Of a stretch of DNA of 64,000 bases, positions 43,457 through 52,709 are shown one piece after another; the first letter of the stretch is position 1, and each line of letters starts with the position of its first letter. Position numbers and translations under genes: made by a program. The stretch lies in NCBI GenBank assembly GCA_038246545.1, contig JBBRVW010000028.1, positions 1-64,000 of the forward strand, read 5' to 3'. Source of the DNA: JBBRVW01 sp038246545 (lineage in GTDB: Bacteria > Actinomycetota > Actinomycetes > JACCUZ01). Below the pieces are notes generated by a model. That model ran no database searches. It was not told the origin of the DNA and worked only from the letters and a program-made list of their open reading frames with translations.

Positions 43457-44503
43457 GTGTCGACGTTCGTGACGGTAGGCGCGGGGTGGCGGGCCGAGTA
43501 CTTCTGGCGGGCGGCCGCCGGGCTAGCGGACCTCGAGTGCGTCGGCGCCGTGGTGCGCTCTCCCCGCGACCTGGCCCTGCCGGCGTACACGTCGCTGGCC
43601 GAAGCGGTCGCCGTGCGACGACCCGACTTCGTCGTGACCACGACCCCGCGGCCGGTGACCCCGACCGCGATCCGCGAGGCGGTGGCCCTCGGCCTGCCGG
43701 TGCTGGCCGAGACACCGCCGGCGCCCGACCTCGACGGGCTGCGGTCGCTGTGGGCCGACGTCGGCGCGACCGGGCTGGTGCAGGTGGCCGAGCAGTACCT
43801 GCGGATGCCGTCGCACGCGGCCCGGCTCGCCCTGGTGCGCAGCGGCGTGATCGGGATGCCGACGCAGGTCCAGGTGTCCTCCACCCACGACTACCACGCC
43901 GTCGCCCTCATCCGCGGCCTGCTCGGTGCCGGTCGCGAGCCGGTGTCGGTGCGCGCGACCCGGACGACCGCGCCTCTGGTCGACCCCCTCACCCGCGACG
44001 GCTGGACCGACGACGACACGCCCCGACCGGCGACCACCGTCATCGCCACGCTCGACCTGGGCGACGGGCGCTCCGGCGTCTACGACTTCACCGACAACCA
44101 GTGGCACAACCAGCTGCGGTTCCGGCGCCTCCTGGTCCGCGGCACGCGCGGCGAGCTGCGCGACGACGAGGTGGTGCGCCTGACCGCGGCGCGCACGATC
44201 GTGCGTGAACCACTGGTGCGCCGCCAGACCGGCTACGACCTGGACCTCGACGGGTTCGACACCGACCACATCGCGGCCGGCCCGGGCATCCTGTTCCGCA
44301 ACCCCTACGTCGGCCGTCGCTGGAACGACGAGGAGGTCGCCATCGCCTCGCTGCTGGAGGCGATGGCGGCGTGGGTGCACGGTGCCGGCGCGCCGCCGTA
44401 CCCGCTGGCCGACGGCGCCCACGACCACCACGTCGCGCTGGCGATCGCGGAGGCTGCCGACACGGACCGCACGGTGACGACCACCTCCCAGCCCTGGGCC
44501 TGA
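43457..44503 (+). CDS. Gfo/Idh/MocA-family oxidoreductase
   Basis: A 348-aa protein from GTG 43457, apparently leaderless. The N-terminal Rossmann domain opens TFVTVGAGWRAEYFWRAAAGL; PDFVVTTTPRPVTPTAIREAVALGLPVLAETPPA holds the family's E(K)P segment, but the usual Lys after Glu is replaced by Thr. VAEQYLRMPSHAARLALVRSGVIG begins the C-terminal alpha/beta domain. Family enzymes use NAD(P) on sugars or cyclitols. The missing EKP lysine suggests reduced or altered activity. Gene follows the MFS exporter but appears independent. No operon partner. Confidence 0.82.
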   Translation: MSTFVTVGAGWRAEYFWRAAAGLADLECVGAVVRSPRDLALPAYTSLAEAVAVRRPDFVVTTTPRPVTPTAIREAVALGLPVLAETPPAPDLDGLRSLWADVGATGLVQVAEQYLRMPSHAARLALVRSGVIGMPTQVQVSSTHDYHAVALIRGLLGAGREPVSVRATRTTAPLVDPLTRDGWTDDDTPRPATTVIATLDLGDGRSGVYDFTDNQWHNQLRFRRLLVRGTRGELRDDEVVRLTAARTIVREPLVRRQTGYDLDLDGFDTDHIAAGPGILFRNPYVGRRWNDEEVAIASLLEAMAAWVHGAGAPPYPLADGAHDHHVALAIAEAADTDRTVTTTSQPWA

Positions 44504-44531
44504 GCGCGCGGGGGCGATCAGCGCGCGATCC

Positions 44532-46001
44532 TCACAGTCCGCGGCGGGCGGCCAGCGCCAGCCGCAGCGCGGTCTGCCGGCGCGGGTCGTCGAGGTCGTG
44601 GCCGAGCAGCGCCGTGATCCGCGCCAGCCGCTGGTGGACCGACTGCCGGCGCAGGTGCAGCAGCCGCGCGGTCGCCGCCTTGGAGGACCCGCTGTCGAAG
44701 TAGGTCTCGAGGGTGCGCAGCAGGGTCTCCGTCCGCGGTGCGCGCAACAGCGGTCCGAGCTGCTCGTCCACGAGGTCACCGAGATGCACCGGGTCGGCCA
44801 CCGCTGCGAGGAGACGCTCGACCGCGAGCTCGGCCGCCACCCGCGGCCGCCCGCCGGCACTCCCCGCGGCCAGCTGCAGGGCCTGCCGGGCGGCCCGCAC
44901 GCTGCGCGCCGCAAAGACGACGGGGACGACAGGCCCCACGGCGGATGCGAGCCCGGGCCCGGACGCCAGCGCCCCCCGCACCCGCGCCATCGCCTGGTCG
45001 GCGTCACCGCCGGGCAGCGCGACCAGCCCCACCACCTCGCCGGCAACCTCCGCGGCCAGCACCGGCAGCCCGGACGCGCGGGCCATGTCGTGCACGAGGG
45101 CCATGGCGGCGGCGCGTCCGCCGTCGGACGCGTCGACCGCCAGCCCGGCCCACGAGGCGTCACCCTGGATGCGTGACGCCGCCGCGTGCGCCTCCAGCGC
45201 ACCGGGGTCGTGCGCGCCGGCGAGCATCCTGGCCAGCAGGTCGCGCCGGTCGCGGCCCAGGAGCAGCGGCTGCTGCCGGTCGCGGAGCACCTCGAGGGCG
45301 AAGATCTCCGGTGCCCGGTCCAGTGCGGCCCGCAGCAGGTCGGGCTCGGACTCGCCGGCGCCCACCGCCAGGCCGCCCAGCAGGATGCCGTCGGCGGTGA
45401 CCGGTGCGGTCGCGCTCGGTGCGCGCAGCACCTCGGCGGCGTCCTCCGCGACGGCGGCGAGCACGGCGCCGGAGGCGTCGGTGAGGACCACCGGCCGGGC
45501 GACGAGCCCGGCGAGGGTCCGCGTGAGCGCCACCACCCCGCCGCGCTCGGCGAGCACGAGCGAGAGCGCGCGGCCGATCTCGTCGGCATGCCGCAGCCGG
45601 ACGACGGACAGATCGAGGATGGCGCTGTTGACCTGCTCGGTGACCTCGACGAACGGGTAGACGTCGCGCAGCGCGACGAAGGGCAGCCCGAGCCGGCGAG
45701 CCTCGTCGACCATGTCCGCCGGCACCTGCGAGAAGCTGCCCGACAGCTCCAGCGCCAGCCCCGCCACGCCCTTGTCGGCCAGCGACCGGACGTACCGGCG
45801 TCGCTCGTCGGTCGTTGATCGCTCCAGCCCGAGCCCGGTCGTCAGCAGCAGCTCGCCACCGCGCAGCAGGGCGGCGATGTCGTAGATCTCGCTGCTGTGC
45901 ACCCACCGGACGGTGCGGCTCTCCGGGTCGCCCGCGAGCAGCTCGGGCCGGGAGTGCTGCAGCGCCGGGAGCGCGAGCACGGCCGCGAGGGTCATCGTCA
46001 T
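44532..46001 (-). CDS. PucR-family transcriptional regulator
   Basis: A 489-aa protein; I take ATG 46001, which has GAGGAGG 11-12 nt upstream on the minus strand; TTG 46010 in frame is closer to that site and is the alternative. N-terminal PucR domain (about 1-125): WVHSSEIYDIAALLRGGELLLTTGLGL and LGLPFVALRDVYPFVEVTEQVN. The C-terminal HTH_30 is TARLLHLRRQSVHQRLARITALLG. PucR-type proteins activate purine, pyrimidine or amine catabolic genes. It is divergent, across 148 nt, from the permease-cytosine deaminase operon, which is the probable target. The ligand is probably a pathway intermediate. Confidence 0.9.
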   Translation of the reverse strand: MTMTLAAVLALPALQHSRPELLAGDPESRTVRWVHSSEIYDIAALLRGGELLLTTGLGLERSTTDERRRYVRSLADKGVAGLALELSGSFSQVPADMVDEARRLGLPFVALRDVYPFVEVTEQVNSAILDLSVVRLRHADEIGRALSLVLAERGGVVALTRTLAGLVARPVVLTDASGAVLAAVAEDAAEVLRAPSATAPVTADGILLGGLAVGAGESEPDLLRAALDRAPEIFALEVLRDRQQPLLLGRDRRDLLARMLAGAHDPGALEAHAAASRIQGDASWAGLAVDASDGGRAAAMALVHDMARASGLPVLAAEVAGEVVGLVALPGGDADQAMARVRGALASGPGLASAVGPVVPVVFAARSVRAARQALQLAAGSAGGRPRVAAELAVERLLAAVADPVHLGDLVDEQLGPLLRAPRTETLLRTLETYFDSGSSKAATARLLHLRRQSVHQRLARITALLGHDLDDPRRQTALRLALAARRGL

Positions 46002-46149
46002 GGCTGCCAACGCCTCCTCGTCACCAGGACACTGTGTCCGGAGCTGGTCGGAGTATTGCGGTCACCCTGTCCGTTGCACAGCCCTCCGCCAGGCGCGAGG
46101 CTGCGGTCGGCTGCTGCTGCCCGAGCCGCTCACCCCTCCTGGAGGTTCC

Positions 46150-47598
46150 GTGGCCACCACCGCCTCGTCCCGCGACTCCGTCGACGACACCGCCTGGCAC
46201 GGCGAGCACACGCTGGCCCCGGTCCCCGACGGCGCGCGCTCCTCGACCGCCGCCTACCAGTTCTGGATCTGGGCCGGCGCCAACATCGCCCCGATCAACT
46301 GGGTGCTCGGCGCTCTCGGGATCGTCCTGGGTCTCTCCCTGGCCGACACCATCACGGTGCTGGTCCTGGGCAACGTCATCGGCATGGCGACGTTCGGCTT
46401 CTTCGTCCTGATGGGCCAGCGCACCGGGGTCAGCCAGATGGTGCTCAGCCGCAGCGCCTTCGGGCGGCGGGGCGCCTACCTCCCGACCGCGTTCCAGTTC
46501 GTCATCGCCACCGGCTGGTGCGCCATCAACACCTGGATCGTGCTCGACCTCGTCACCAGCCTGTTCAGCGAGATCGGCATCGACGGCGGGCGCGGCCTCA
46601 AGGTCTTCGTCGTCCTGGTCATCATGGGCCTGCAGGTGCTGATCGCGGCCTACGGCTTCCGCGCCATCGCGGCGTTCGAGAAGTACACCGTCCCGGTGAC
46701 GCTGCTGGTGCTCGCGGTCATGACGATCGTCGCGTGGAGCAAGGTCGACGTCGACTGGGGCTACGCCGGCGCCGGGCTCGCCGGCACCGAGCGGCTCAGT
46801 GCGATGAGCACGATCATGACGGCCATCGGGATCGGCTGGGGCATCTCGTGGTTCGCCTACGCCTCGGACTACTCGCGCTTCGTGCCGCGCGACATGCCGG
46901 CCCGCAAGCTCTACGCCGCGAGCACGCTGGGCCAGTTCATCCCCGTCATCTGGCTCGGTGTCCTGGGTGCGACGCTCGCCACGGTCAGCCAGAAGGTGGA
47001 CCCGGGCCAGCTCATCGTCGACTCCTTCGGAGCCCTGGCGATCCCCGTGCTGCTGCTGGTGATCCACGGACCCATCGCCACCAACATCCTCAACATCTAC
47101 AGCGCGTCGGTCTGCGCGCTCACCCTCGACATCAAGGTCGACCGCAAGATCGTGGCCTACGTCGTGGGCGGCCTGGCCACGGTGTTCACGGTGTGGCTGG
47201 TCTTCCAGAACGACTTCGCCTCGTCGCTGGACGGCTGGCTGGCCAGCATGGTCACCTGGGTCGCTCCCTGGGGTGCCGTGATGCTGGTCCACTACTACTG
47301 GGTCGCCCGTCAGCGGGTCGACGTCGACGCGCTCTTCCACCCGCCCGGCTCCTCGCGGCTCGAGGACGTCAAGTGGGACGCGATCATCGCGTTCGTCGTC
47401 GGGATCTTCGCCACCTGGTTCTTCGAGTTCGGCATCCCCAGCGCGCTCCAGGGACCGGGCGCCAAGGCGATGGGAAACGTCGACCTGTCCTGGCTGGCGG
47501 GCGCGCTGACGGCCGGCATCCTCTACGCCGCTCTCGCGGCACGTCGACGGGACGCCGCGCCGGCCGTGTCCCACCAGACGCCGGGCCGGCGCCCTTGA
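46150..47598 (+). CDS. NCS1-family nucleobase permease (CodB-like)
   Basis: A 482-aa protein from GTG 46150 immediately behind TGGAGGT (46140-46146). Twelve hydrophobic segments span the length. Family landmarks are the first helix FWIWAGANIAPINWVLGAL, FFVLMGQRTGVSQMVLSRSAFGRRGAYLPT and ISWFAYASDYSRFVP. NCS1 carriers take up cytosine, uracil, allantoin, hydantoins or thiamine precursors with H+ or Na+. Its stop overlaps the start of the cytosine deaminase gene, so cytosine or a close analogue is the likely cargo. First gene of the PucR-linked operon. Confidence 0.92.
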   Translation: MATTASSRDSVDDTAWHGEHTLAPVPDGARSSTAAYQFWIWAGANIAPINWVLGALGIVLGLSLADTITVLVLGNVIGMATFGFFVLMGQRTGVSQMVLSRSAFGRRGAYLPTAFQFVIATGWCAINTWIVLDLVTSLFSEIGIDGGRGLKVFVVLVIMGLQVLIAAYGFRAIAAFEKYTVPVTLLVLAVMTIVAWSKVDVDWGYAGAGLAGTERLSAMSTIMTAIGIGWGISWFAYASDYSRFVPRDMPARKLYAASTLGQFIPVIWLGVLGATLATVSQKVDPGQLIVDSFGALAIPVLLLVIHGPIATNILNIYSASVCALTLDIKVDRKIVAYVVGGLATVFTVWLVFQNDFASSLDGWLASMVTWVAPWGAVMLVHYYWVARQRVDVDALFHPPGSSRLEDVKWDAIIAFVVGIFATWFFEFGIPSALQGPGAKAMGNVDLSWLAGALTAGILYAALAARRRDAAPAVSHQTPGRRP

Positions 47599-48944
47599 CC
47601 CAGCTCAGGCTGCGGCGGGCGCGCCTGGTCGACGGCGGTGACCTGGTCGACGTGCTCGTCGACGCCGGCCGGATCAGCGGGGTCACCTCCTCCGTCACCG
47701 GGTCGCCCGAGCAGTCGGCCGACGTCGAGATCGACGTGGCCGGCGGGCTGGTGCGAGCCCCGTTCGTCGAGCCGCACATCCATCTCGACGCGACCCTGAC
47801 CGCCGGCCAGCCGCGGTGGAACTCCTCCGGCACGTTGTGGGAGGGCATCGCGGTCTGGTCCGAGCGCAAGCCCACCGTGACGCGGGAGGACGTCCTCGCC
47901 CGTGCCGAGCAGGTGCTGCGCTGGCAGGCCGCGCAGGGCGTGCTGTTCGTCCGCAGCCACTGCGACGTCACCGACCCCTCCCTCACCGCGCTCGACGCGC
48001 TGCTCGAGCTGCGGGACCGGGTGCGGGACGTCGTCACCCTGCAGGTGGTCGCGTTCCCCCAGGAGGGCATCGTGTCCTTCCCGGGCGGGGCCGAGCTGCT
48101 CGAGGAGGCGGTGCGCCGGGGAGCCGACGTCGTCGGGGCCATCCCGCACTTCGAGGACACCCGGGAGGACGGCGTCCGGTCCCTCGAGATCGCCGTCGAC
48201 ATCGCCCAGCGGCACGACCGGATGGTCGACGCGCACTGCGACGAGATCGACGACGAGCAGTCCCGGTTCGTCGAGGTGCTGGCCACCCTCGCGCTGCGCA
48301 GCGGTCTCGGCGACCGGGTCACAGCCAGCCACACCACCGCGATGGGCAGCTACAACGCGGCGTACGCCTACAAGCTGCAACGGCTGCTCGTGCGGTCCGG
48401 CATCAACCTGGTCAGCAACCCGTTGGTCAACCTCGCACTCCAGGGCCGGTTCGACGACTACCCGAAACGGCGCGGCCTGACCCGGGTCAAGGAGCTGCTC
48501 GCCGCCGGGGTCAACGTCGCCTTCGGCACCGACGACGTGATGGACCCCTGGTTCCCCCTCGGCACCGGGAGCCCGATGCTGCTGGCCCACACCGGGGTGG
48601 TCGCGGCGCAGCTCACCGGCCAGGACGAGATCGCCGAGACGTTCGAGATGGTGTCCAGCCGCGGCGCCCAGGTCCTGGGCCTCGGTGACGGCTACGGGCT
48701 GGAGACCGGCCGGCCCGCCGACCTCGTCGTGCTGCCGGCCTCGTCCCGCCTCGACGCCGTCCGCCGCCAGGTCGCGCCCCAGTGGGTGGTCGCCCGTGGC
48801 CGGGTGGTCGCCGAGCGCGCCCCCTCCCCGGTCCAGCTGCACTGGCCGGGTGGGCGGCACAGCGTCGACTTCGTGCGGGACAGCGACGCCGACGCCGCGA
48901 CCTGGCGCCACGCCGCCGTCTCCCGGGACCAGGTCGAGCAGTGA
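47595..48944 (+). CDS. codA: cytosine deaminase
   Basis: A 449-aa protein from TTG 47595, which overlaps the permease stop (TTGA); no better start lies nearby. It matches E. coli CodA closely along its length. Metal ligands: HIHLDAT, the HFEDTRE region, HCDEIDDEQSRF, ASHTTAMGSYNAAY, and the Asp of FGTDDVMDPW. PLVNLALQGRFDDYPKRRG is nearly identical to the family. It converts cytosine to uracil and ammonia in the cytosol. The E. coli FGHDD reads FGTDD here, a minor change next to the catalytic Asp. Coupled to the permease before and the NodB-fold enzyme after it. Confidence 0.93.
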   Translation: MTQLRLRRARLVDGGDLVDVLVDAGRISGVTSSVTGSPEQSADVEIDVAGGLVRAPFVEPHIHLDATLTAGQPRWNSSGTLWEGIAVWSERKPTVTREDVLARAEQVLRWQAAQGVLFVRSHCDVTDPSLTALDALLELRDRVRDVVTLQVVAFPQEGIVSFPGGAELLEEAVRRGADVVGAIPHFEDTREDGVRSLEIAVDIAQRHDRMVDAHCDEIDDEQSRFVEVLATLALRSGLGDRVTASHTTAMGSYNAAYAYKLQRLLVRSGINLVSNPLVNLALQGRFDDYPKRRGLTRVKELLAAGVNVAFGTDDVMDPWFPLGTGSPMLLAHTGVVAAQLTGQDEIAETFEMVSSRGAQVLGLGDGYGLETGRPADLVVLPASSRLDAVRRQVAPQWVVARGRVVAERAPSPVQLHWPGGRHSVDFVRDSDADAATWRHAAVSRDQVEQ

Positions 48945-49837
48945 CCGGCCAGCACGACGTGACCGCCCCGGCCGCTCCCGTCCGCTGGCCCGACGGGAAG
49001 CAGGCAGCCGCCACCCTCGGCTTCGACATGGACGCCGAGGCCGTGGTGCTCACCATCGACCCGAACGCGGCGAGCCGGCTGTCGGTCATGTCGCACCAGG
49101 CCTACGGGCCGCTCACGGGGATGCCCCGGCTGCTCGCCCTGTTGGCACGGCGCGACGTCCGGGCGACCTTCTTCTGCCCGGGGTTCACCGCGGATCGGTA
49201 CCCCGACCTGCTCCGTAGGGTCCGGGACGCGGGGCACGAGATCGCCCACCACGGCTACCTGCACGAGGCGGTCACCGGCATGACGCCCGCCGAGGAGGCC
49301 GCCATGCTGGACCGCGGCCTCGACGCGCTGGAGAAGGTCACCGGGCTGCGCCCCGCCGGTTACCGGGCGCCGATGTGGGAGACCACCTACGCCACCCCCG
49401 GGCTGCTGCTCGACCGCGGGTTCCGCTACGACTCGAGCCTGATGGACGGCGAGCTGCCCTACGAGCTCGCCGAGGGGCCGGCCCCGGACGCCCGCTCGAT
49501 CGTCGAGATCCCGGTGCACTGGGCGCTGGACGACTGGGAGCAGTACGCCTACCTCCCGGACCTGTTCGGCTCCGGTCTGATCGAGGACCCGGCGAAGGCG
49601 CTGTCGATGTGGCGCGCGGACCTCGACGCGATGTACGACGAGGGGTGCTGCTTCGCTCTCACCAACCACCCGTTCCTCTCCGGGCGGCCGGCCCGCGCGC
49701 GGGCGCTCGAGCTGCTCATCGAGGACATGCAGGGTCGGCCGGGCCTGTGGCTCGCAACCGCCGGTGAGATCGCCGCGCACATCCGGTCGCTCTCGCTGAC
49801 CCCTCGGGTCTTCCCGCAACCCGTCGTCCCCGACTGA
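48941..49837 (+). CDS. NodB-fold amidohydrolase, PgdA/cyclic-imidase-like
   Basis: A 298-aa protein from GTG 48941, overlapping the codA stop (GTGA). The polysaccharide-deacetylase fold: LGFDMDAE (metal Asp), RATFFCPGF, AHHGYLHE (two His ligands), TGLRPAGYRAPMWE, and LTNHPFLSGRPARAR late. The YGPLTGMPRLLALL segment is that of the subgroup containing Helicobacter PgdA and bacterial cyclic imide hydrolases, not chitin-type deacetylases. It has no signal peptide. Between a cytosine deaminase and a ureohydrolase, a role in opening a cyclic amide or ureide is more likely than cell-wall modification. That is inference from context. Confidence 0.82.
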   Translation: MTGQHDVTAPAAPVRWPDGKQAAATLGFDMDAEAVVLTIDPNAASRLSVMSHQAYGPLTGMPRLLALLARRDVRATFFCPGFTADRYPDLLRRVRDAGHEIAHHGYLHEAVTGMTPAEEAAMLDRGLDALEKVTGLRPAGYRAPMWETTYATPGLLLDRGFRYDSSLMDGELPYELAEGPAPDARSIVEIPVHWALDDWEQYAYLPDLFGSGLIEDPAKALSMWRADLDAMYDEGCCFALTNHPFLSGRPARARALELLIEDMQGRPGLWLATAGEIAAHIRSLSLTPRVFPQPVVPD

Positions 49838-49848
49838 GGAGACACCCC

Positions 49849-50811
49849 GTGGACCCCGCCGACATCATCGGCCCGGTGGACGGCACCCAGGTGCCCCGCT
49901 TCGCCGGTGCCCCCACGTTCGCCCGCCTGCCGCGGGTCGACGAGGTCAGCGACTACGACGTCGCGATCCTCGGCGCCCCGTTCGACGGCGGTGTCTCCTA
50001 CCGTCCGGGCGCGCGGTTCGGGCCGGCCGCGGTCCGCCAGGCGTCCCGCCACCTCCGCCCGGCGTTCCACCCCGACGTCGACGTCGCGCCGTTCCGGGTG
50101 CTGCAGGCCGTCGACGCCGGCGACGTCCCGTGCAACCCCTTCGACATCGACGCCGCGCTGCAGCAGATCGACGACCACGCCAGCGAGCTGGTGGGCGAGC
50201 GCCGGCGCCTGATCACGATCGGCGGCGACCACACCATCGCGCTGGCCGCGCTGCGCGCCGTGGTGCGGCAGCACGGCCCGGTCGCCGTCGTGCACCTCGA
50301 CGCGCACCTCGACACCTGGGACACCTACTTCGGTGCGGAACGCACCCACGGCACGGTGTTCCGCCGGGCCGCCGAGGAGGGCCTGCTGCTGCCCGACGCG
50401 TCGACCCACGTCGGGATCCGCGGCCCGCTGTACGACGCCGCCGACCTGACCGACGACGCGCGCTTCGGCTTCTCCGCCGTGCGGGCAGTCGACTTCGACC
50501 GGCTCGGCGTCGAGGAGGTCGTGGGCCGGATCCGCGAGCGCGCCGGCGACGCTCCGGTGTACCTGTCGGTCGACATCGACGTCCTGGACCCGGCGTTCGC
50601 ACCCGGCACGGGCACGCCCGAGGTCGGCGGGCTGATGTCCCGCGAGCTGCTGGCACTGCTGCGGGCGCTGCCAGGCGAGCAGCTCGTGGCGGCCGACGTG
50701 GTCGAGGTCAGCCCGCCGTACGACCACGCCGAGATCACCTCGCTCGCGGCCGCCACGGTCGTCTACGACATGGTCGCGGTGATGGCCCGGGCGGCATCGG
50801 CCCCTGGCTGA
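49849..50811 (+). CDS. agmatinase-type ureohydrolase
   Basis: A 320-aa protein from GTG 49849 with GAGGAGA upstream. Binuclear manganese motifs of the arginase/agmatinase family: TIGGDHTIALAALRA, VVHLDAHLDTWDTYFG, SVDIDVLDPAFAPGTGTPEVGG and ADVVEVSPPYDHAEITSLAAA. It hydrolyses a guanidino group to urea plus an amine. Agmatine, guanidinobutyrate or another guanidino acid are all possible; the HGTVFRRA loop is shared by several specificities. Last gene of the operon with permease, CodA and the PgdA-like enzyme. I leave the symbol blank because substrate cannot be read. Confidence 0.9.
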   Translation: MDPADIIGPVDGTQVPRFAGAPTFARLPRVDEVSDYDVAILGAPFDGGVSYRPGARFGPAAVRQASRHLRPAFHPDVDVAPFRVLQAVDAGDVPCNPFDIDAALQQIDDHASELVGERRRLITIGGDHTIALAALRAVVRQHGPVAVVHLDAHLDTWDTYFGAERTHGTVFRRAAEEGLLLPDASTHVGIRGPLYDAADLTDDARFGFSAVRAVDFDRLGVEEVVGRIRERAGDAPVYLSVDIDVLDPAFAPGTGTPEVGGLMSRELLALLRALPGEQLVAADVVEVSPPYDHAEITSLAAATVVYDMVAVMARAASAPG

Positions 50812-50838
50812 CTCAGGCCACCGGCTCAACGGCGCGCA

Positions 50839-51849
50839 TCACGCCGACGCGAGATCGAGAAGGACCTTTCCCCGCGTCCCGGTCGGCGACCGCAACGCGT
50901 CCAGGGCTGCAGCCCAGTCCGACAACGGGAAGCGGTGGGTGACCAGGAAGCCGAGGTCGAGCCGTCCGGTGTTGAGCAGCTGCACGAGCTGGGTCCACGC
51001 GGTGACCGTGTAGCTGAAGCTGCCGAGCACGGTCACGTCGCCGTTGACCAGGTCGTCGATCGGCAGCGGTGCGGACTTCCCGGTGCCGGCCAGGCCGAGC
51101 AGGAGCACGGTGCCGCCGCGGGCAGTGGCGTGCAGGGCGGCGGAGACGGCGGCCGGGACACCGGCCGCCTCGACCACCAGGTCGTACCCCCCGCCCGCGT
51201 CCTCAGGGCTCGTGACGAACAGGTCGGCGCCGGCGGCGGTCGCCAGCGGCGCCTGCTCCTGCCGGGCACCGAGCAGGGTGACCGAGGCCGGGGACCAGAG
51301 CCGGGCCAACGTGACGGCCAGCAGCCCGACCGTGCCGTCCCCGACGACCAGGACCCGCTGCCCCGGCCTCGGGGCCGCGCGCAGCAGGGCCTGCAGGACG
51401 ACCGCCGCCGGCTCGACCAGCGCACCGGACTCGGCGGACACCGCCGCGTCCAGGACGTGCACCAGCTCGGCCGGGGCGGCGAGCAGCTCGGCGGCCGCGC
51501 CGTCCCGGACGAAGCCGAACTCGTCGTAGGTCGCACAGCGGTTGGTGTCACCGGCCGCACAGGCCGCGCACACCCGGCACGGGACGATGCCCTCGACCAC
51601 GACGCGAGAGCCGACCGGCGGCGCCGACGTCGAGTCACCGGCAGCCACGACCACGCCGCTCCACTCGTGCCCGAGCACCAACGGCAGTCGCACGTACGCC
51701 GGGTCGATGCTGCCGTCGATGATCTCCAGGTCGGTGCCGCAGAGACCCACGACGGCTGGGCGGACGAGGACGTCGCCCGGACCCGGCACCGGGTCGGCGC
51801 GCTCCTCGAGCGCGACGCGTCCCGGGCCGCTGACGACCAGCGCCCTCAT
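50839..51849 (-). CDS. zinc-dependent medium-chain dehydrogenase
   Basis: A 336-aa protein from ATG 51849, overlapping the IclR stop (ATGA). Catalytic zinc: Cys in VGLCGTDLEI, GHEW (His-Glu). Structural zinc: CRVCAACAAGDTNRC, four Cys. The NAD(P) Rossmann motif is VLVVGDGTVGLLAV. This is the polyol/threonine/sugar dehydrogenase branch. In a cluster with lactonase, dehydratases and a semialdehyde dehydrogenase, the probable step is oxidation of an aldose to its lactone, or of a related polyol. It is encoded on the other strand, in the regulator's operon. Substrate inferred only. Confidence 0.88.
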   Translation of the reverse strand: MRALVVSGPGRVALEERADPVPGPGDVLVRPAVVGLCGTDLEIIDGSIDPAYVRLPLVLGHEWSGVVVAAGDSTSAPPVGSRVVVEGIVPCRVCAACAAGDTNRCATYDEFGFVRDGAAAELLAAPAELVHVLDAAVSAESGALVEPAAVVLQALLRAAPRPGQRVLVVGDGTVGLLAVTLARLWSPASVTLLGARQEQAPLATAAGADLFVTSPEDAGGGYDLVVEAAGVPAAVSAALHATARGGTVLLLGLAGTGKSAPLPIDDLVNGDVTVLGSFSYTVTAWTQLVQLLNTGRLDLGFLVTHRFPLSDWAAALDALRSPTGTRGKVLLDLASA

Positions 51850-52685
51850 CGAGTACCCGTGACCCGGCGTGGGGTGCCGCGCAGCTGCTCGGTGACCTGG
51901 TCCGCTGCCGCCCCGACAGCCTGCCCCAGCTCGTCCACCGCGCGGGCCGTCAGGTCCCGCTTGATGCCGGTCGCGCTCAGCGCCCCCGCGCAGGCGCCGG
52001 TGTGGTCGAAGAAGGCGGCACCGATGCAGAACACGCCCTCGACGTCCTCCTCGTCGTCGACGGCGTAGCCGCGGCGGCGGGTGGCTGCGAGGTCGACCAA
52101 CAGCTCGTTCAGGCTGGTGATCGTCTTCGGCGTACGGCCCGGAAGGCCGGTCTCGGCGACCAGGGCGGCGACCTCGTCGTCCGGGAGGGCCGCCAGGATC
52201 GCCTTGCCGGCCGAGCTCACGTGGGCCAGCTCGGGGACGCCGAGCGGGGTGTGGAAGCGGATGGCCCCCGGGGCATCGACGCGCTCGACGAACATGGGCT
52301 GGGCGGCGTCGTTCACGGCCGCCCGCGTGGTCAGCCCGGTCCGGGCGCTCAGGGCGTGCAGCACCGGCCGGCACAGCTGCCCCAGGGGCAGCCGGTTGGC
52401 CGACACGTCACCGAGGTGCACCAGGGCCAACCCCAGCTGATAGCGCGGTCCGGCGCCGTCCGCGCGCAGGTACCCCACGTCGGCCAGCGTGTGGGCCAGC
52501 GCGAAGGCGGTGCTCTTCGACGTCCCGAGCTCGCGGGCCAGCTCGCTGACCGTCAGCCCCTCCAGCGGCCCCCCGGCGACGATGTCGAGCAGCCGCAGGG
52601 CCCGAGCGACGCTGCCGACCGTGTAGCGCGAGCCGGCTGCCGGCGGTGGCGGGTCGGTGACCCTCGCTTGCGTCCGGCTGGACAC
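51846..52685 (-). CDS. IclR-family regulator of the sugar-acid cluster
   Basis: A 279-aa protein. GTG 52685 is chosen since GGAGGT (52698-52693, minus) sits 8 nt upstream; the frame continues further but reads unlike protein. Winged helix: YTVGSVARALRLLDIVAGGPLEGLTVSELARELGTSKSTAFALAHTLADVGYL. The effector domain follows: LGVPELAHVSSAGKAILAALPDDE, RRRGYAVDDEEDVEGVFCIGAAFFDHTG. IclR proteins typically repress or activate a divergent catabolic operon by sensing a keto acid. Here that operon starts about 0.3 kb away with duplicated 24-bp elements between. Confidence 0.9.
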   Translation of the reverse strand: MSSRTQARVTDPPPPAAGSRYTVGSVARALRLLDIVAGGPLEGLTVSELARELGTSKSTAFALAHTLADVGYLRADGAGPRYQLGLALVHLGDVSANRLPLGQLCRPVLHALSARTGLTTRAAVNDAAQPMFVERVDAPGAIRFHTPLGVPELAHVSSAGKAILAALPDDEVAALVAETGLPGRTPKTITSLNELLVDLAATRRRGYAVDDEEDVEGVFCIGAAFFDHTGACAGALSATGIKRDLTARAVDELGQAVGAAADQVTEQLRGTPRRVTGTR

Positions 52686-52696
52686 CACACAGACCT

Positions 52697-52709
52697 CCGA
52701 ATCGTTCGG
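52697..52709. promoter_or_regulatory. short palindrome over the IclR ribosome site
   Basis: CCGAATCGTTCGG is a perfect 5-bp inverted repeat with a 3-nt centre, overlapping the ribosome site of the IclR gene. The CCGAA half recurs in both 24-bp repeats at 52920-52967, so it may be an autoregulatory IclR site. Confidence 0.4.
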
